A DNA stretch of 64,000 nucleotides from Empedobacter stercoris (GTDB lineage: Bacteria > Bacteroidota > Bacteroidia > Flavobacteriales > Weeksellaceae), in contig NZ_CP104209.1 of the NCBI RefSeq assembly GCF_025244765.1, positions 124,001 to 188,000 of the forward strand, read 5' to 3'. This document shows positions 17,585 through 26,012 of the stretch, piece by piece. The translations under genes and the position numbers were made by a program. The notes beneath the pieces were generated by a model. The model did not search any database. It was not told the DNA's origin and saw only the letters and a program-made list of their open reading frames with translations. Each line of letters begins with the position of its first letter. Positions within the stretch are counted from its first letter, which is position 1.

Positions 17585-17905
17585 TTATTTATAAACAAAA
17601 TCTTGAGGTGGTCCTCGTGTAAAATGATATTCAATTGTAGAAATTTCAATTTTTTCTACTTGTTCAAAACTTTCTTTTTTGTAAAATTCTTCGTTAAGTT
17701 TTACTTCAACTTTAGGATCATCATGAGTATCAATAAAAATTGTATAAAATATAAAATGATTACACTGATGATGAATAATTTCTTTCTTTTGATTCGAAAT
17801 TTCTGGCGAATGATCGATTAAAGAAAAATGTAATTGATTAAAAATCGGTATCGAAAAAAGAATAATACTAAAGAAAAGTCCAAAAAATGGCTGTCTCTTT
17901 TTCAT
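17585..17905 (-). CDS. Small membrane-anchored His/Cys protein (second of a pair)
   Basis: This 106-residue protein is not recognised by family name. The start at 17905 (MKKRQPFFGLFFSIILFS) gives one N-terminal hydrophobic segment or signal. A longer in-frame start would overlap the receptor gene, which ends only 7 bases upstream. It contains HHQCNHFIFY near residue 45 and ends with a TRGPPQDFVYK tail. The protein at 20350-20661 has the same plan (N-terminal segment, HNHSCTVCHF, then a RAPPYII tail), so the two look like divergent paralogues flanking the TonB receptor. A metal-binding accessory role is inferred. Confidence 0.65.
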   Translation of the reverse strand: MKKRQPFFGLFFSIILFSIPIFNQLHFSLIDHSPEISNQKKEIIHHQCNHFIFYTIFIDTHDDPKVEVKLNEEFYKKESFEQVEKIEISTIEYHFTRGPPQDFVYK

Positions 17906-17912
17906 GTATAAA

Positions 17913-20297
17913 CTATTTTCCGAACGGAATTCCGACCATAATTTGTATGTTTCGAGCTTGTTCTGGTAATTGTAAAGCACGATAAAAACTGGTGTGATTG
18001 TAATAGTTTTTATTGAATAAATTAGAAACTTGAACACTTAAATTTGCATGAAAATTATTGAATTTAAGTTTCGTTTTTCCTCCAATGCCAACTAAAAAAT
18101 AACTTGGAGTAAGATCTTCGTTTTGTGCAATTTTATCTTGCTCAAAGGTATATTTTCCATTTACAAAAAAGCTCAACTCATCTAAAAATCCGATATTTTG
18201 ATTGACTTTATAATTAACTTGTCCAAACACATTATTCGCAGGCGTAAAAGGAAGATAATTTCCTAACTTTTTATTCTCAGTAATTTGTCGGTTATACAAA
18301 TATTCGTAGACAACATTTGCATCAAAGTTTTCATTGATTTTTTTACGAACTTCAAATTCAAAACCAGTTAATAACGCTTTGCTTTGCGTATATTGATAAA
18401 TTTGTCCGCCATGAGGAAGTATAGAAAATTGTCCCGAAGGTTTCAAGAAAATGTAATTACTGAAATAATATAAATAAGGACTTACCGATATATCCCAGTC
18501 ATTTTTATGAAAAACGGATTTAAAGTCGAATGCAATTCCTTTTTCAACATCCAAATTGTCATCACCGCGCTCGTGTCTAAAACTTCCGTGATGAATTCCA
18601 TTAGAACCTAATTCGATAGCTGTTGGTAAACGGAAATTTGTTCCAATATTTAAATTGAAATCCCATTGTTGATTAGGTTGAAAAGTTGCACCAATCATTC
18701 CATTCAAATTGCTAAAATTACGATCGATGGACTTACTACGATTGGCATAATAATCTGCTATGCCTGTTGAGTTTCCTTTTTCGATTAAATAATTGTATAA
18801 AAATTCATCAAAATAGCCTTCAGATTTAAAAGTAGAATAATCATAACGTAAACCAGCAGTTACTTTCCATGTATTTCCTTTTTTGAATTCTTCAATCAGA
18901 AATCCACTAAAAATGTTTCGATCATATTTTGGTAATAAATAATTGTATCCACTAATATTATTTACCTGAATTTGCGCTTGAGCACCAATTATCGTCTTGA
19001 AATTTTTACTGTGATTATGTTCAAATTTTAATTGAGAATCGTAAGTAGAAAGATTAAAATCTAATTCTAAATTCGGATTTAATAAAGGAGCTGGTTGATT
19101 TGCGTAATGTGTATGAAAAGCACTTACTTCTTGTCGACGATTATTTTGGTAGCTACCCAGAAATTTCAGAACATCTTTCGAGTTTAAGCGGAATTCATTT
19201 TCAGAAATTACTTTGAAATGATTTACTTTTTGATAAGGAAATTCGATATTTCGGTTATTTCCATCATCTTTTAAGCGATCAATAGATGGAATTCCGTGCG
19301 AACCAGGGAAAAACCCAATCTTTTGGTTAACATTAGAAACAGTTAAAATCGAGCGAAATTTTTCGCCAATATAACCAGTTTGTATTTCTGCATTAAAATC
19401 TTGTCCAGCCGTATTTTTTACTCGTTTGTTGTAAATTGGTAAATACCGATTGAGGTAATAAATGCGATCTGTTGTTGTTTTGTAATCGGCATAATCTGAA
19501 TAAGAACCTTTTATTTTGTAGAAAAAATGATTTCCACGAGATTTTAAATTAAATCCAATTCCAATATTATCATTAATCGATTGATACAATGCTTTTGTTT
19601 CTCCAGAAAGCGAATGTTTTGCGGGTAAATTATTGTTATTTATTTTGATAACTCCTGCAATAGCTTCATTTCCGTACTCCAACGCAGCAGGTCCTTTTAT
19701 GACTTCAATATCTTCAATATTTAGCGCATCAATCTCTAAACCATGATCAGCTCCCCATTGTTGACCTTCTTGTTTAACTCCATTTTCAGCAACAATTAAT
19801 CGGTTGAAACCAAGTCCTCGGATGATTGGTTTTGACGCTGAAGACCCAATTCCAGAAGCGTTAATTCCAGCCATATTTTCTAATGATTTGGCTAAAGATC
19901 CTGCATAGTTTTCTTGAATATAGGATTGATCGACACGTTGAATATTTGCAGTCGAAAAATCGTGATGATGTCCCAAAACAGTTACTTCATCTAAATTGTA
20001 TGCTTTGTGAAATGTAAGGGTAAAGACAATTTTTTGATTTTTATCAAATGTGATGTTTTGCGAAAAAGGTTCGTAACCTTGTTCATCAATTTGCACTTGG
20101 TATTGCCCTTGATTTAAATTTTCTATTTTGAATTTTCCTTCAGCATTTGCATGATATTCATCGTTGTTAATATATAAGGTTGCGAAAGGAATTGGTTGTT
20201 GGTTTTTATCAATAATTTGACCTTCGAAAATATTTTGCGCAAACACAGATCCGCACAAAAATGTAGCTACAATACTACATTGTATGTTGATTGACAT
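17913..20297 (-). CDS. TonB-dependent outer membrane receptor, probably for a metal
   Basis: This 794-residue receptor has a signal peptide (SIVATFLCGSVFAQ), a carboxypeptidase-like N-terminal domain (about residues 23-95, GQIIDKNQQPIPFATLYIN), a plug domain (about 110-225) and a 22-strand barrel. Plug blocks include RVDQSYIQENYAGSLAKSL, KPIIRGLGFNRLIVAENGVK and VIKGPAALEYGNEAIAGVI. The linker LGHHHDFST before the plug and LLPHGG in the barrel are histidine-containing. Small His/Cys proteins flank it and a His-tailed lipoprotein follows, so uptake of zinc or another metal (ZnuD-like) is more likely than a siderophore or sugar; there is no SusD partner. Substrate is inferred. Confidence 0.8.
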   Translation of the reverse strand: MSINIQCSIVATFLCGSVFAQNIFEGQIIDKNQQPIPFATLYINNDEYHANAEGKFKIENLNQGQYQVQIDEQGYEPFSQNITFDKNQKIVFTLTFHKAYNLDEVTVLGHHHDFSTANIQRVDQSYIQENYAGSLAKSLENMAGINASGIGSSASKPIIRGLGFNRLIVAENGVKQEGQQWGADHGLEIDALNIEDIEVIKGPAALEYGNEAIAGVIKINNNNLPAKHSLSGETKALYQSINDNIGIGFNLKSRGNHFFYKIKGSYSDYADYKTTTDRIYYLNRYLPIYNKRVKNTAGQDFNAEIQTGYIGEKFRSILTVSNVNQKIGFFPGSHGIPSIDRLKDDGNNRNIEFPYQKVNHFKVISENEFRLNSKDVLKFLGSYQNNRRQEVSAFHTHYANQPAPLLNPNLELDFNLSTYDSQLKFEHNHSKNFKTIIGAQAQIQVNNISGYNYLLPKYDRNIFSGFLIEEFKKGNTWKVTAGLRYDYSTFKSEGYFDEFLYNYLIEKGNSTGIADYYANRSKSIDRNFSNLNGMIGATFQPNQQWDFNLNIGTNFRLPTAIELGSNGIHHGSFRHERGDDNLDVEKGIAFDFKSVFHKNDWDISVSPYLYYFSNYIFLKPSGQFSILPHGGQIYQYTQSKALLTGFEFEVRKKINENFDANVVYEYLYNRQITENKKLGNYLPFTPANNVFGQVNYKVNQNIGFLDELSFFVNGKYTFEQDKIAQNEDLTPSYFLVGIGGKTKLKFNNFHANLSVQVSNLFNKNYYNHTSFYRALQLPEQARNIQIMVGIPFGK

Positions 20298-20349
20298 AAA
20301 TACAATAATTTAATAACGTTAAAAAAATAAGGATGGTTTTTTACTGAAA

Positions 20350-20661
20350 TTAAATTATATAGGGTGGTGCTCGAAGGCTTTTTTGAGTAAGTAATACTGT
20401 TTGTTTTACACGAGTTGTGTAAAGTGTTTTATCTTTTTGAATGAATGATATCGACCATTGAAATAATTCGATTTCTGAATCATTTTCGATAAAATGCTGA
20501 TTGAAATGACAGACTGTACAGCTGTGATTGTGTACGTTAGAGAATTGCTCTTTTAATTCTTTGTGCTCTTCATTGAAAGCGTGTTCCAATATATGCGCAG
20601 ATTGATACACTGTCATAAACAGTGAAATCATTAGCATGGTATATTGGATGAATTTTTTCAT
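20350..20661 (-). CDS. Small His/Cys membrane-anchored protein (first of a pair)
   Basis: This 103-residue protein has an N-terminal hydrophobic segment (YTMLMISLFMTVYQ) that acts as signal or anchor. It is followed by several His (SAHILEHAFNEEH) and a cluster HNHSCTVCHFNQHF near residue 44 with the CxxCH arrangement of a metal or redox centre. A heme-attachment role is also formally possible for CxxCH. It ends SLRAPPYII. It precedes the TonB receptor by 52 bases and has a predicted promoter immediately upstream. A periplasmic metal-handling role is inferred from motif and position. Confidence 0.65.
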   Translation of the reverse strand: MKKFIQYTMLMISLFMTVYQSAHILEHAFNEEHKELKEQFSNVHNHSCTVCHFNQHFIENDSEIELFQWSISFIQKDKTLYTTRVKQTVLLTQKSLRAPPYII

Positions 20662-20669
20662 TTCTCTTG

Positions 20670-20700
20670 CAAAAATACTATTTTATTTCATTTCTCTCAA
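20670..20700 (-). promoter_or_regulatory. Predicted promoter of the metal-uptake genes
   Basis: On the minus strand TTG (complement of 20698-20700) and TATTTTTG (complement of 20670-20677) are separated by exactly 20 bases, a full match to the Bacteroidota consensus. The start point would fall about 3 bases before the ATG at 20661, so the message is nearly leaderless. The promoter lies at the end of the putative anti-sigma gene, allowing expression separate from the sigma operon. Confidence 0.55.
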
Positions 20701-21324
20701 TTCTTTTAAGTTTTGTTGAAGTTTTCTTAAAAATAGAAAATAAATAATTCCATAATAAATAGTCCCTATAATTACGATAAATGTAACAGCTGTTATGATA
20801 GCAATCCATCCGTAAAGAGAGGCGTTATCTGTAAGAGGTTGAATGTCATTTACATGTTTTGCTAAATAAATAGATTGACCTAATTCGTAATAAAACGGTG
20901 CAGAGGAAACAATCAAACTCAAAACGGTAAAAAGAATAAATAAATTGACTAATCGACGGAAAGAGATGATGTTTTTCATTAAATCAACAACAGATTGATT
21001 TAGATTTATTTTCTTGTAGTAACGATAAGCCATGACCAAAAATCCGAATGTAATGACTATACTAAAAACTGATGCAATTTCATAATTGGTAATCGTTTTC
21101 TCTTCAACTAATGATTTGACATCATTATTAAAAAAATTTTTCCCCGAAATTAAGACATAAGCATTGTAAACAAGAAAAAGGATGAATTCACAAAACGTGA
21201 AAATAAACAACCATTTTATTGTTGTTGATGATTTCTTTTTTAACATTTGAAAAATTTGATTTTGATCAAATTTTTCTTCTTCCTTGATGGAACCCCAAAT
21301 TGATTTTAAGTCATCTAACTCCAT
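20683..21324 (-). CDS. Membrane protein, putative anti-sigma factor
   Basis: This 213-residue protein has a soluble N-terminus of about 35 residues (MELDDLKSIWGSIKEEEKFD) and four predicted membrane helices (about 38-58, 82-102, 122-145, 165-195). The N-terminus resembles those of Bacteroidota proteins encoded next to ECF sigma factors. Its ATG overlaps the sigma factor stop by one base, so the pair is translationally coupled. Function as the cognate anti-sigma factor is inferred from position and topology; no FecR or zinc anti-sigma motif is visible. Confidence 0.6.
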   Translation of the reverse strand: MELDDLKSIWGSIKEEEKFDQNQIFQMLKKKSSTTIKWLFIFTFCEFILFLVYNAYVLISGKNFFNNDVKSLVEEKTITNYEIASVFSIVITFGFLVMAYRYYKKINLNQSVVDLMKNIISFRRLVNLFILFTVLSLIVSSAPFYYELGQSIYLAKHVNDIQPLTDNASLYGWIAIITAVTFIVIIGTIYYGIIYFLFLRKLQQNLKELREMK

Positions 21325-21824
21325 TATTGTTCCATTTTAGACATTATTTCTTTTAATTTAATCTTCACACGATTCATTTTTACACGCGCATTCACTTCTG
21401 AAATTCCTAAAGTTTCGGCAATATCTTTATAAGGTAAATCTTCTAAAAAGAGGAGAACTAAAGCTCTTTCTACATCATTTAATAGACGAATAGCAGCATA
21501 CAATAGGGTGATGCGTTCTTCTAAGAATTCGTCTTTTTCTTCTGACTTTAAATGAATAAAATGCGTTTCGTTTAGGTCAGTTTCGTTTGATTTTGATTTC
21601 TTTCTAATTAAAGTAATAGCGGTATTCAAACTAACCCGATACATCCATGTGCTAAATTTAGAATCGCCTTTAAATGAATCGTATGAACGCCATAATTGCA
21701 AAACAATTTCTTGAAATAAATCGTCATGAGAGTCTTTGTCGTCTGTATAAATACGACAAACCTTGTGGATTATTCCTTGATTTTTCTCGATTAATTCAGT
21801 GAAAATTTTTGCTTTATTGTCCAA
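21324..21824 (-). CDS. ECF-type RNA polymerase sigma factor
   Basis: This 166-residue sigma-70 family protein has only regions 2 and 4. Region 2 (about residues 10-75) includes DDLFQEIVLQLWRSYDSFKG and FSTWMYRVSLNTAI. Region 4 (about 105-160) includes LLFLEDLPYKDIAETLGISE and NARVKMNRVKIKLKE as its helix-turn-helix. It is first in an operon with the putative anti-sigma protein. Upstream lies a candidate small RNA whose terminator sits between it and the sdhC promoter region. Target genes are unknown; the adjacent metal-uptake genes are candidates. Confidence 0.88.
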   Translation of the reverse strand: MDNKAKIFTELIEKNQGIIHKVCRIYTDDKDSHDDLFQEIVLQLWRSYDSFKGDSKFSTWMYRVSLNTAITLIRKKSKSNETDLNETHFIHLKSEEKDEFLEERITLLYAAIRLLNDVERALVLLFLEDLPYKDIAETLGISEVNARVKMNRVKIKLKEIMSKMEQ

Positions 21825-21879
21825 ACTATTGCTTTGTTGACTTTATATGTAGTATAAAAAATTGAAATGTTACAACCAA

Positions 21880-21957
21880 AAATAAAAAATCCTCTTATAT
21901 TGCTATAAGAGGATTAACCTAACTAACTTAAACCTATGAAAAGTTGTTCTACTTTTC
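21880..21957 (-). ncRNA. Candidate small RNA with its own promoter and terminator
   Basis: Reading the minus strand, a predicted promoter is followed at once by a 7-bp hairpin GAAAAGT-AGAACA-ACTTTTC (21957-21938). A single-stranded linker rich in GGTT and AGTTAG comes next (about 21937-21916), and then a perfect 12-bp terminator stem with a GCAA loop (21915-21888) and a long T-tract. The unit is about 78 nt, has no reading frame on this strand and ends before the sigma factor gene. It resembles trans-acting small RNAs of Flavobacteria such as the Flavo-1 motif; that match is from memory and untested. It could also be a leader of the sigma transcript that terminates early. Confidence 0.5.
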
Positions 21958-21962
21958 TATTG

Positions 21963-21993
21963 CAAGTATAGAGAATAATTATTGATTACACAA
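21963..21993 (-). promoter_or_regulatory. Predicted promoter of the candidate small RNA
   Basis: On the minus strand TTG (complement of 21991-21993), 20 bases, then TATACTTG (complement of 21963-21970), one mismatch from TAnnTTTG. The start would fall near 21957, exactly at the foot of the first hairpin. Confidence 0.5.
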
Positions 21994-22058
21994 TATTTTT
22001 TTTAATTGTTAAAAATTTGCTAAATAACTAAGAATGATTCTAAACTAACTATTATGTT

Positions 22059-22079
22059 AATGAAATGATATATTTCATT
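22059..22079. promoter_or_regulatory. Inverted repeat at the -33 element of sdhC
   Basis: Arms AATGAAAT (22059-22066) and ATTTCATT (22072-22079) are perfectly complementary around GATAT. The right arm overlaps the TTG of the predicted sdhC promoter, which suits a repressor or a close activator. Binding protein unknown. Confidence 0.45.
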
Positions 22080-22109
22080 GTGATTAGAGTAGAGGGATGA
22101 TTAAATTTG
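22078..22109 (+). promoter_or_regulatory. Predicted sdhCAB promoter
   Basis: TTG (22078-22080), a 21-base spacer and TAAATTTG (22102-22109) match the Bacteroidota promoter. The leader to the sdhC ATG would be about 27 nt. Confidence 0.6.
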
Positions 22110-22142
22110 TAGAAATATCTAAAAAATTAAACGAATTGCTTT

Positions 22143-22835
22143 ATGGCAAATGAATCATTACTAAAATCGTCGATTGGTAGGAAGTTCGCGATGGCGCTTT
22201 CAGCGTTATTTTTGATCGTGTTCTTGTTACAGCATTTCGTGATTAATGCGTTATCTGTAATTAATCCGAATGGGTTCAATGAAGTTTCGGCTTTCATGAG
22301 TAACAACCCTTTTATTCAGTACTTAATGCAACCTATCTTATTAATTGGTGTAGTTTACCACTTTGTAATGGGGTTTGTATTAGAGGCTCAAAACAAGAAA
22401 GCTCGTGGACCAGTTGCTTATCAAAAGTATAATGGTGCTGCAAATGCAACTTGGATGTCAAGAAATATGATTATTTCTGGATCTGTAATCTTAGTTTTCT
22501 TATTATTACACTTGTATGATTTTTGGGTTCCAACAATCATGGATCACTACATTACTCCAAATCCAGAGTTTGCGCAAGGAAATTACTTTATGGATCATTT
22601 AGGTCACGTATTCTCATTAGAAGGTGCTTTAGGGTTTGTAAGATTAGTAATTTACATTGTTGCTTTTGTATTTTTATCATTACACTTACAACATGGTTTT
22701 GCTTCTGCATTCCAATCTATTGGTGCAAAACATAGCAAATATACACCTGTAATTGTAGCTTTCGGGAAATGGTATTCTATTTTAATTCCAGCTGGTTTCA
22801 TTATCATCGCTGTTTACCATTTTTTTGTTAAATAA
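22143..22835 (+). CDS. sdhC: Succinate dehydrogenase cytochrome b subunit
   Basis: This 230-residue integral membrane anchor of complex II holds heme b and passes electrons to menaquinone. It is the single-subunit, five-helix type common in Bacteroidota. SSIGRKFAMALSALFLIVFL opens helix 1, and conserved His residues lie in LLQHFVINAL, VYHFVMGFV, LLLHLYDFW and LSLHLQHGFAS, suited to two hemes. It begins the sdhCAB operon, with 16 bases to sdhA. No sdhD is expected in this type. Confidence 0.92.
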   Translation: MANESLLKSSIGRKFAMALSALFLIVFLLQHFVINALSVINPNGFNEVSAFMSNNPFIQYLMQPILLIGVVYHFVMGFVLEAQNKKARGPVAYQKYNGAANATWMSRNMIISGSVILVFLLLHLYDFWVPTIMDHYITPNPEFAQGNYFMDHLGHVFSLEGALGFVRLVIYIVAFVFLSLHLQHGFASAFQSIGAKHSKYTPVIVAFGKWYSILIPAGFIIIAVYHFFVK

Positions 22836-22851
22836 TTAAATAATATCAAGA

Positions 22852-24864
22852 ATGAGTATATTAGATTCTAAATCTCCACAAGGAGATATCGCAAAACAAT
22901 GGAGCGAACACAAAGCTCACTTAAACTTAGTGGCTCCAAATAACCGTGATAAAATTGATGTTATTGTAGTTGGTACAGGTTTAGCTGGAGGTTCTGCTGC
23001 TGCTACTTTAGCAGAGTTAGGATACAAAGTGAAAGCTTTTTGTTACCAAGATTCTCCACGTCGTGCTCACTCTATTGCTGCACAAGGAGGGATCAATGCT
23101 GCTAAAAACTATAAAGGAGATAACGACTCTATCTACCGTTTATTTTACGATACAATCAAAGGAGGTGATTACCGTGCTCGTGAGTCTAACGTTTATCGTT
23201 TAGCAGAGGTTTCAGGTAATATCATCGACCAATGTGTAATGCAAGGGGTACCTTTTGCACGTGATTACGGTGGTTTATTAGATAATCGTTCTTTTGGTGG
23301 GGTACAAGTATCTCGTACTTTCTATGCGAAAGGTCAAACAGGACAACAATTATTATTAGGTGCTTATTCAGCAATGAATCAGCAAATTCACTTAGGGCAC
23401 ATCCAAATGTATAATCGTCACGAAATGTTAGACATTGTACTTGTAGATGGAAAAGCTCGTGGTATTATTGCTCGTAATTTAATTACTGGTGAAATCGAAA
23501 GACATTCTGCACACGCAGTAGTTATTGCAACTGGTGGATATGGAAACGTATATTTCTTGTCTTCTAATGCAATGGGGTCTAACGTAACTTCTGCTTGGAA
23601 AATTCATAAAAAAGGTGCTTTGTTTGCTAACCCATGTTATGTACAAATTCACCCTACTTGTATTCCAATTCACGGTACAAATCAATCAAAATTAACGTTG
23701 ATGTCTGAATCTTTACGTAACTCTGGTCGTATCTGGGTTCCTAAAAAGAAAGAAGACGCTGAGGCGATTCGTGCTGGTAAGAAGAAAGCAGTCGATATCA
23801 AAGAAGAAGATAGAGATTACTATTTAGAAAGACGTTATCCTGCATTCGGTAACTTAGTTCCTCGTGACGTTGCGTCTCGTGCTGCTAAAGAGCGTTGTGA
23901 TGCTGGTTACGGTATTGAAGCAAACGAAACAGGAGAAGGAGTTTACTTAGATTTTACAGATGAAATTAAGAAAAAAGGTCGTGAAGTTGCATTTGCAAAC
24001 GGTGATCAAAATCCATCAGATGCTGAAATTGAAAAATTAGGTAAAAAATGGATTGAAGAGAAATATGGTAACTTATTCCAAATGTATTATAAAATTACAG
24101 ATGAGAATCCATATGAGAATCCAATGCGTATCTATCCTGCAATTCACTATACAATGGGTGGTGTTTGGGTTGATTACAACTTACAATCAACAATCCCTGG
24201 ATGTTTCGTAGTTGGAGAGGCTAACTTCTCTGATCACGGAGCTAACCGTTTAGGAGCTTCTGCCTTAATGCAAGGTTTAGCAGATGGTTATTTCGTTTTA
24301 CCTTACACTATAGCAGATTATTTATCAGCTGATATTCGTACAGGGAAAATCCCAACAGATACACCTGAATTTGATGAAGCAGAGAAAGCTGTAAAAGATC
24401 AAATTCAACACTTCTTAAACAATAAAGGAACTAAGACAGTAGATAGTTTCCATAAACGTTTAGGAATCATTATGTGGAACAAAGTAGGTATGGCACGTAA
24501 CGCAGAAGGTTTAAAAGAAGCGATTGCTGAAATTGCTGCTTTACGTGAAGAATTCTACCGTGACGTGAAAGTGCCTGGTGAGGCTAACGAAATGAATACT
24601 GAGTTAGAAAAAGCAGGACGTGTAGCTGACTTCCTTGAATTAGGACAGTTAATGGCTATAGACGCACTTAACCGTAACGAATCGTGTGGTGGACACTTCC
24701 GTGAAGAGTATCAAACAGAAGAAGGAGAGGCTATGCGTGATGATGAAAACTATGCTTATGTTGCTGCTTGGGAATACAAAGGAAGCGACATTAACGCAGA
24801 GGTTTTACACAAAGAAGAGTTGAATTACAAATATATCGAGCTTAAAACTCGTAGTTATAAATAA
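22852..24864 (+). CDS. sdhA: Succinate dehydrogenase/fumarate reductase flavoprotein subunit
   Basis: This 670-residue catalytic subunit oxidises succinate to fumarate with covalently bound FAD. The Rossmann motif [19 protein letters not shown] is at residues about 39-57. The FAD-attachment block [18 protein letters not shown] is near 75, with His as the flavin link. The active-site region includes HPTCIPIHG and the capping-domain Arg blocks [17 protein letters not shown] and [16 protein letters not shown]. The length fits the Bacteroidota group, longer than the E. coli enzyme. Codon use is noticeably more optimised than in neighbouring genes, as expected for a highly expressed enzyme. Confidence 0.95.
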   Translation: MSILDSKSPQGDIAKQWSEHKAHLNLVAPNNRDKIDVIVVGTGLAGGSAAATLAELGYKVKAFCYQDSPRRAHSIAAQGGINAAKNYKGDNDSIYRLFYDTIKGGDYRARESNVYRLAEVSGNIIDQCVMQGVPFARDYGGLLDNRSFGGVQVSRTFYAKGQTGQQLLLGAYSAMNQQIHLGHIQMYNRHEMLDIVLVDGKARGIIARNLITGEIERHSAHAVVIATGGYGNVYFLSSNAMGSNVTSAWKIHKKGALFANPCYVQIHPTCIPIHGTNQSKLTLMSESLRNSGRIWVPKKKEDAEAIRAGKKKAVDIKEEDRDYYLERRYPAFGNLVPRDVASRAAKERCDAGYGIEANETGEGVYLDFTDEIKKKGREVAFANGDQNPSDAEIEKLGKKWIEEKYGNLFQMYYKITDENPYENPMRIYPAIHYTMGGVWVDYNLQSTIPGCFVVGEANFSDHGANRLGASALMQGLADGYFVLPYTIADYLSADIRTGKIPTDTPEFDEAEKAVKDQIQHFLNNKGTKTVDSFHKRLGIIMWNKVGMARNAEGLKEAIAEIAALREEFYRDVKVPGEANEMNTELEKAGRVADFLELGQLMAIDALNRNESCGGHFREEYQTEEGEAMRDDENYAYVAAWEYKGSDINAEVLHKEELNYKYIELKTRSYK

Positions 24865-24870
24865 TAAAAT

Positions 24871-24904
24871 CATTTTGCTTGATAGTTTACGATCAAGCAA
24901 AATG
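24871..24904 (+). promoter_or_regulatory. Intercistronic hairpin between sdhA and sdhB
   Basis: A perfect 13-bp stem (CATTTTGCTTGAT, 24871-24883, with 24892-24904) has an 8-nt loop and lacks a T-tract. It is therefore more likely an mRNA-stabilising or processing element than a terminator. Confidence 0.55.
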
Positions 24905-24924
24905 TCAAAATATCATATAGAATT

Positions 24925-25695
24925 ATGGCATCATCAAAAACAATCAGCATCACGCTGAAAATTTGGCGTCAAAAAAACGCTAATGCTCAAGGAAAAATGG
25001 AAACATATTCCTTAAAAGATGTTTCTACAGATTCTTCTTTCTTAGAAATGCTTGATTTATTAAACGAGCAATTAGTAGAGGAAGGAAAAGAGCCAGTTGC
25101 TTTCGACCACGATTGTCGTGAAGGTATTTGTGGTATGTGTTCTTTATTCATTAACGGTGAAGCACACGGACCAGATAGAGGTGTTACAACTTGTCAATTA
25201 CACATGCGTAAGTTCAAAGATGGTGAAACGATATACATCGAACCATGGAGATCTGCTGCATTCCCAGTAATCAAAGATTTAATTGTAGACCGTACATCTT
25301 TTGATCGTATTCAACAAGCTGGAGGTTACATTTCTATTAACACATCAGGACGTACAGTAGACGCAAACAATATTCCTGTAAACAAAATGAATGCAGATGA
25401 AGCGTTTGACGCTGCAACATGTATTGGTTGTGGAGCATGTGTTGCAACTTGTAAAAATGGATCAGCAATGTTATTCGTAGGAGCAAAAGTTTCTCAATTC
25501 GCATTGTTACCTCAAGGACAAGTAGAAGCTGCTCGTCGTGCTCAGAAAATGGTTGCTCAGATGGACTTAGAAGGCTTTGGTAACTGTACAAATACAGGTG
25601 CTTGTGAAGTTGAATGTCCTAAAGGAATTTCTTTAGATAACATTGCACGTATGAACCGTGAGTATTTATCTGCTAAAATTGTATCACAAGAATAA
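24925..25695 (+). CDS. sdhB: Succinate dehydrogenase iron-sulfur subunit
   Basis: This 256-residue electron-transfer subunit of complex II sits between SdhA and the membrane anchor. The [2Fe-2S] ligands are in [12 protein letters not shown] and [10 protein letters not shown] (residues about 70-95). The [4Fe-4S] and [3Fe-4S] ligands are in [14 protein letters not shown] near 166 and [15 protein letters not shown] near 222. Its ATG at 24925 lies 60 bases after sdhA, behind the intercistronic hairpin. It closes the operon, with a terminator directly downstream. Confidence 0.95.
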   Translation: MASSKTISITLKIWRQKNANAQGKMETYSLKDVSTDSSFLEMLDLLNEQLVEEGKEPVAFDHDCREGICGMCSLFINGEAHGPDRGVTTCQLHMRKFKDGETIYIEPWRSAAFPVIKDLIVDRTSFDRIQQAGGYISINTSGRTVDANNIPVNKMNADEAFDAATCIGCGACVATCKNGSAMLFVGAKVSQFALLPQGQVEAARRAQKMVAQMDLEGFGNCTNTGACEVECPKGISLDNIARMNREYLSAKIVSQE

Positions 25696-25716
25696 TACAT
25701 TCTGATATATATTTAT

Positions 25717-25746
25717 AAAAGAGAGGCATATGTCTCTCTTTTTTTG
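25717..25746 (+). terminator. Terminator of sdhCAB
   Basis: Stem AAGAGAG (25719-25725) with CTCTCTT (25734-25740), an 8-nt loop GCATATGT, and a T-run continuing to 25745. Confidence 0.85.
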
Positions 25747-25763
25747 TGCTTTAAAAAGCATAA

Positions 25764-25793
25764 AAAAAGGATTTCAATTGCTTGAAATCCTTC
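25764..25793. repeat. 30-bp hairpin repeat, copy 1
   Basis: The 30 bases are identical to copy 2 at 25983-26012. Each forms a stem AAGGATTTCAA/TTGAAATCCTT around a TTGC loop. On the minus strand the hairpin is followed by a long T-run, so it has the form of a terminator for a minus-strand transcript. Confidence 0.75.
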
Positions 25794-25982
25794 GCAATGT
25801 CAAATTCTTTCCTCTGAATAAGTCCATTGTAATTTGTCCTTTCTAAATGATTATAAAAAAAGAATTTTATAAATAGAACAAATATCTATTTTTAATAATA
25901 AATGATATACACTCATATATGACTAATAATAAAGTCTTATATAAACTATGAGCCGAAATCAATTAAAAAGAACGTCTGGTTT

Positions 25983-26012
25983 AAAAAGGATTTCAATTGC
26001 TTGAAATCCTTC
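25983..26012. repeat. 30-bp hairpin repeat, copy 2
   Basis: Identical over 30 bases to copy 1, with different flanks. The minus-strand side is followed by TTTTTAAACC, again terminator-like. Confidence 0.75.

Noticed and set aside
25774-25827. 17-codon minus-strand frame preceded by AGAAAGGA
   Set aside because: It ends inside the terminator-like hairpin repeat and has no counterpart at the second copy, so chance is the simpler view.
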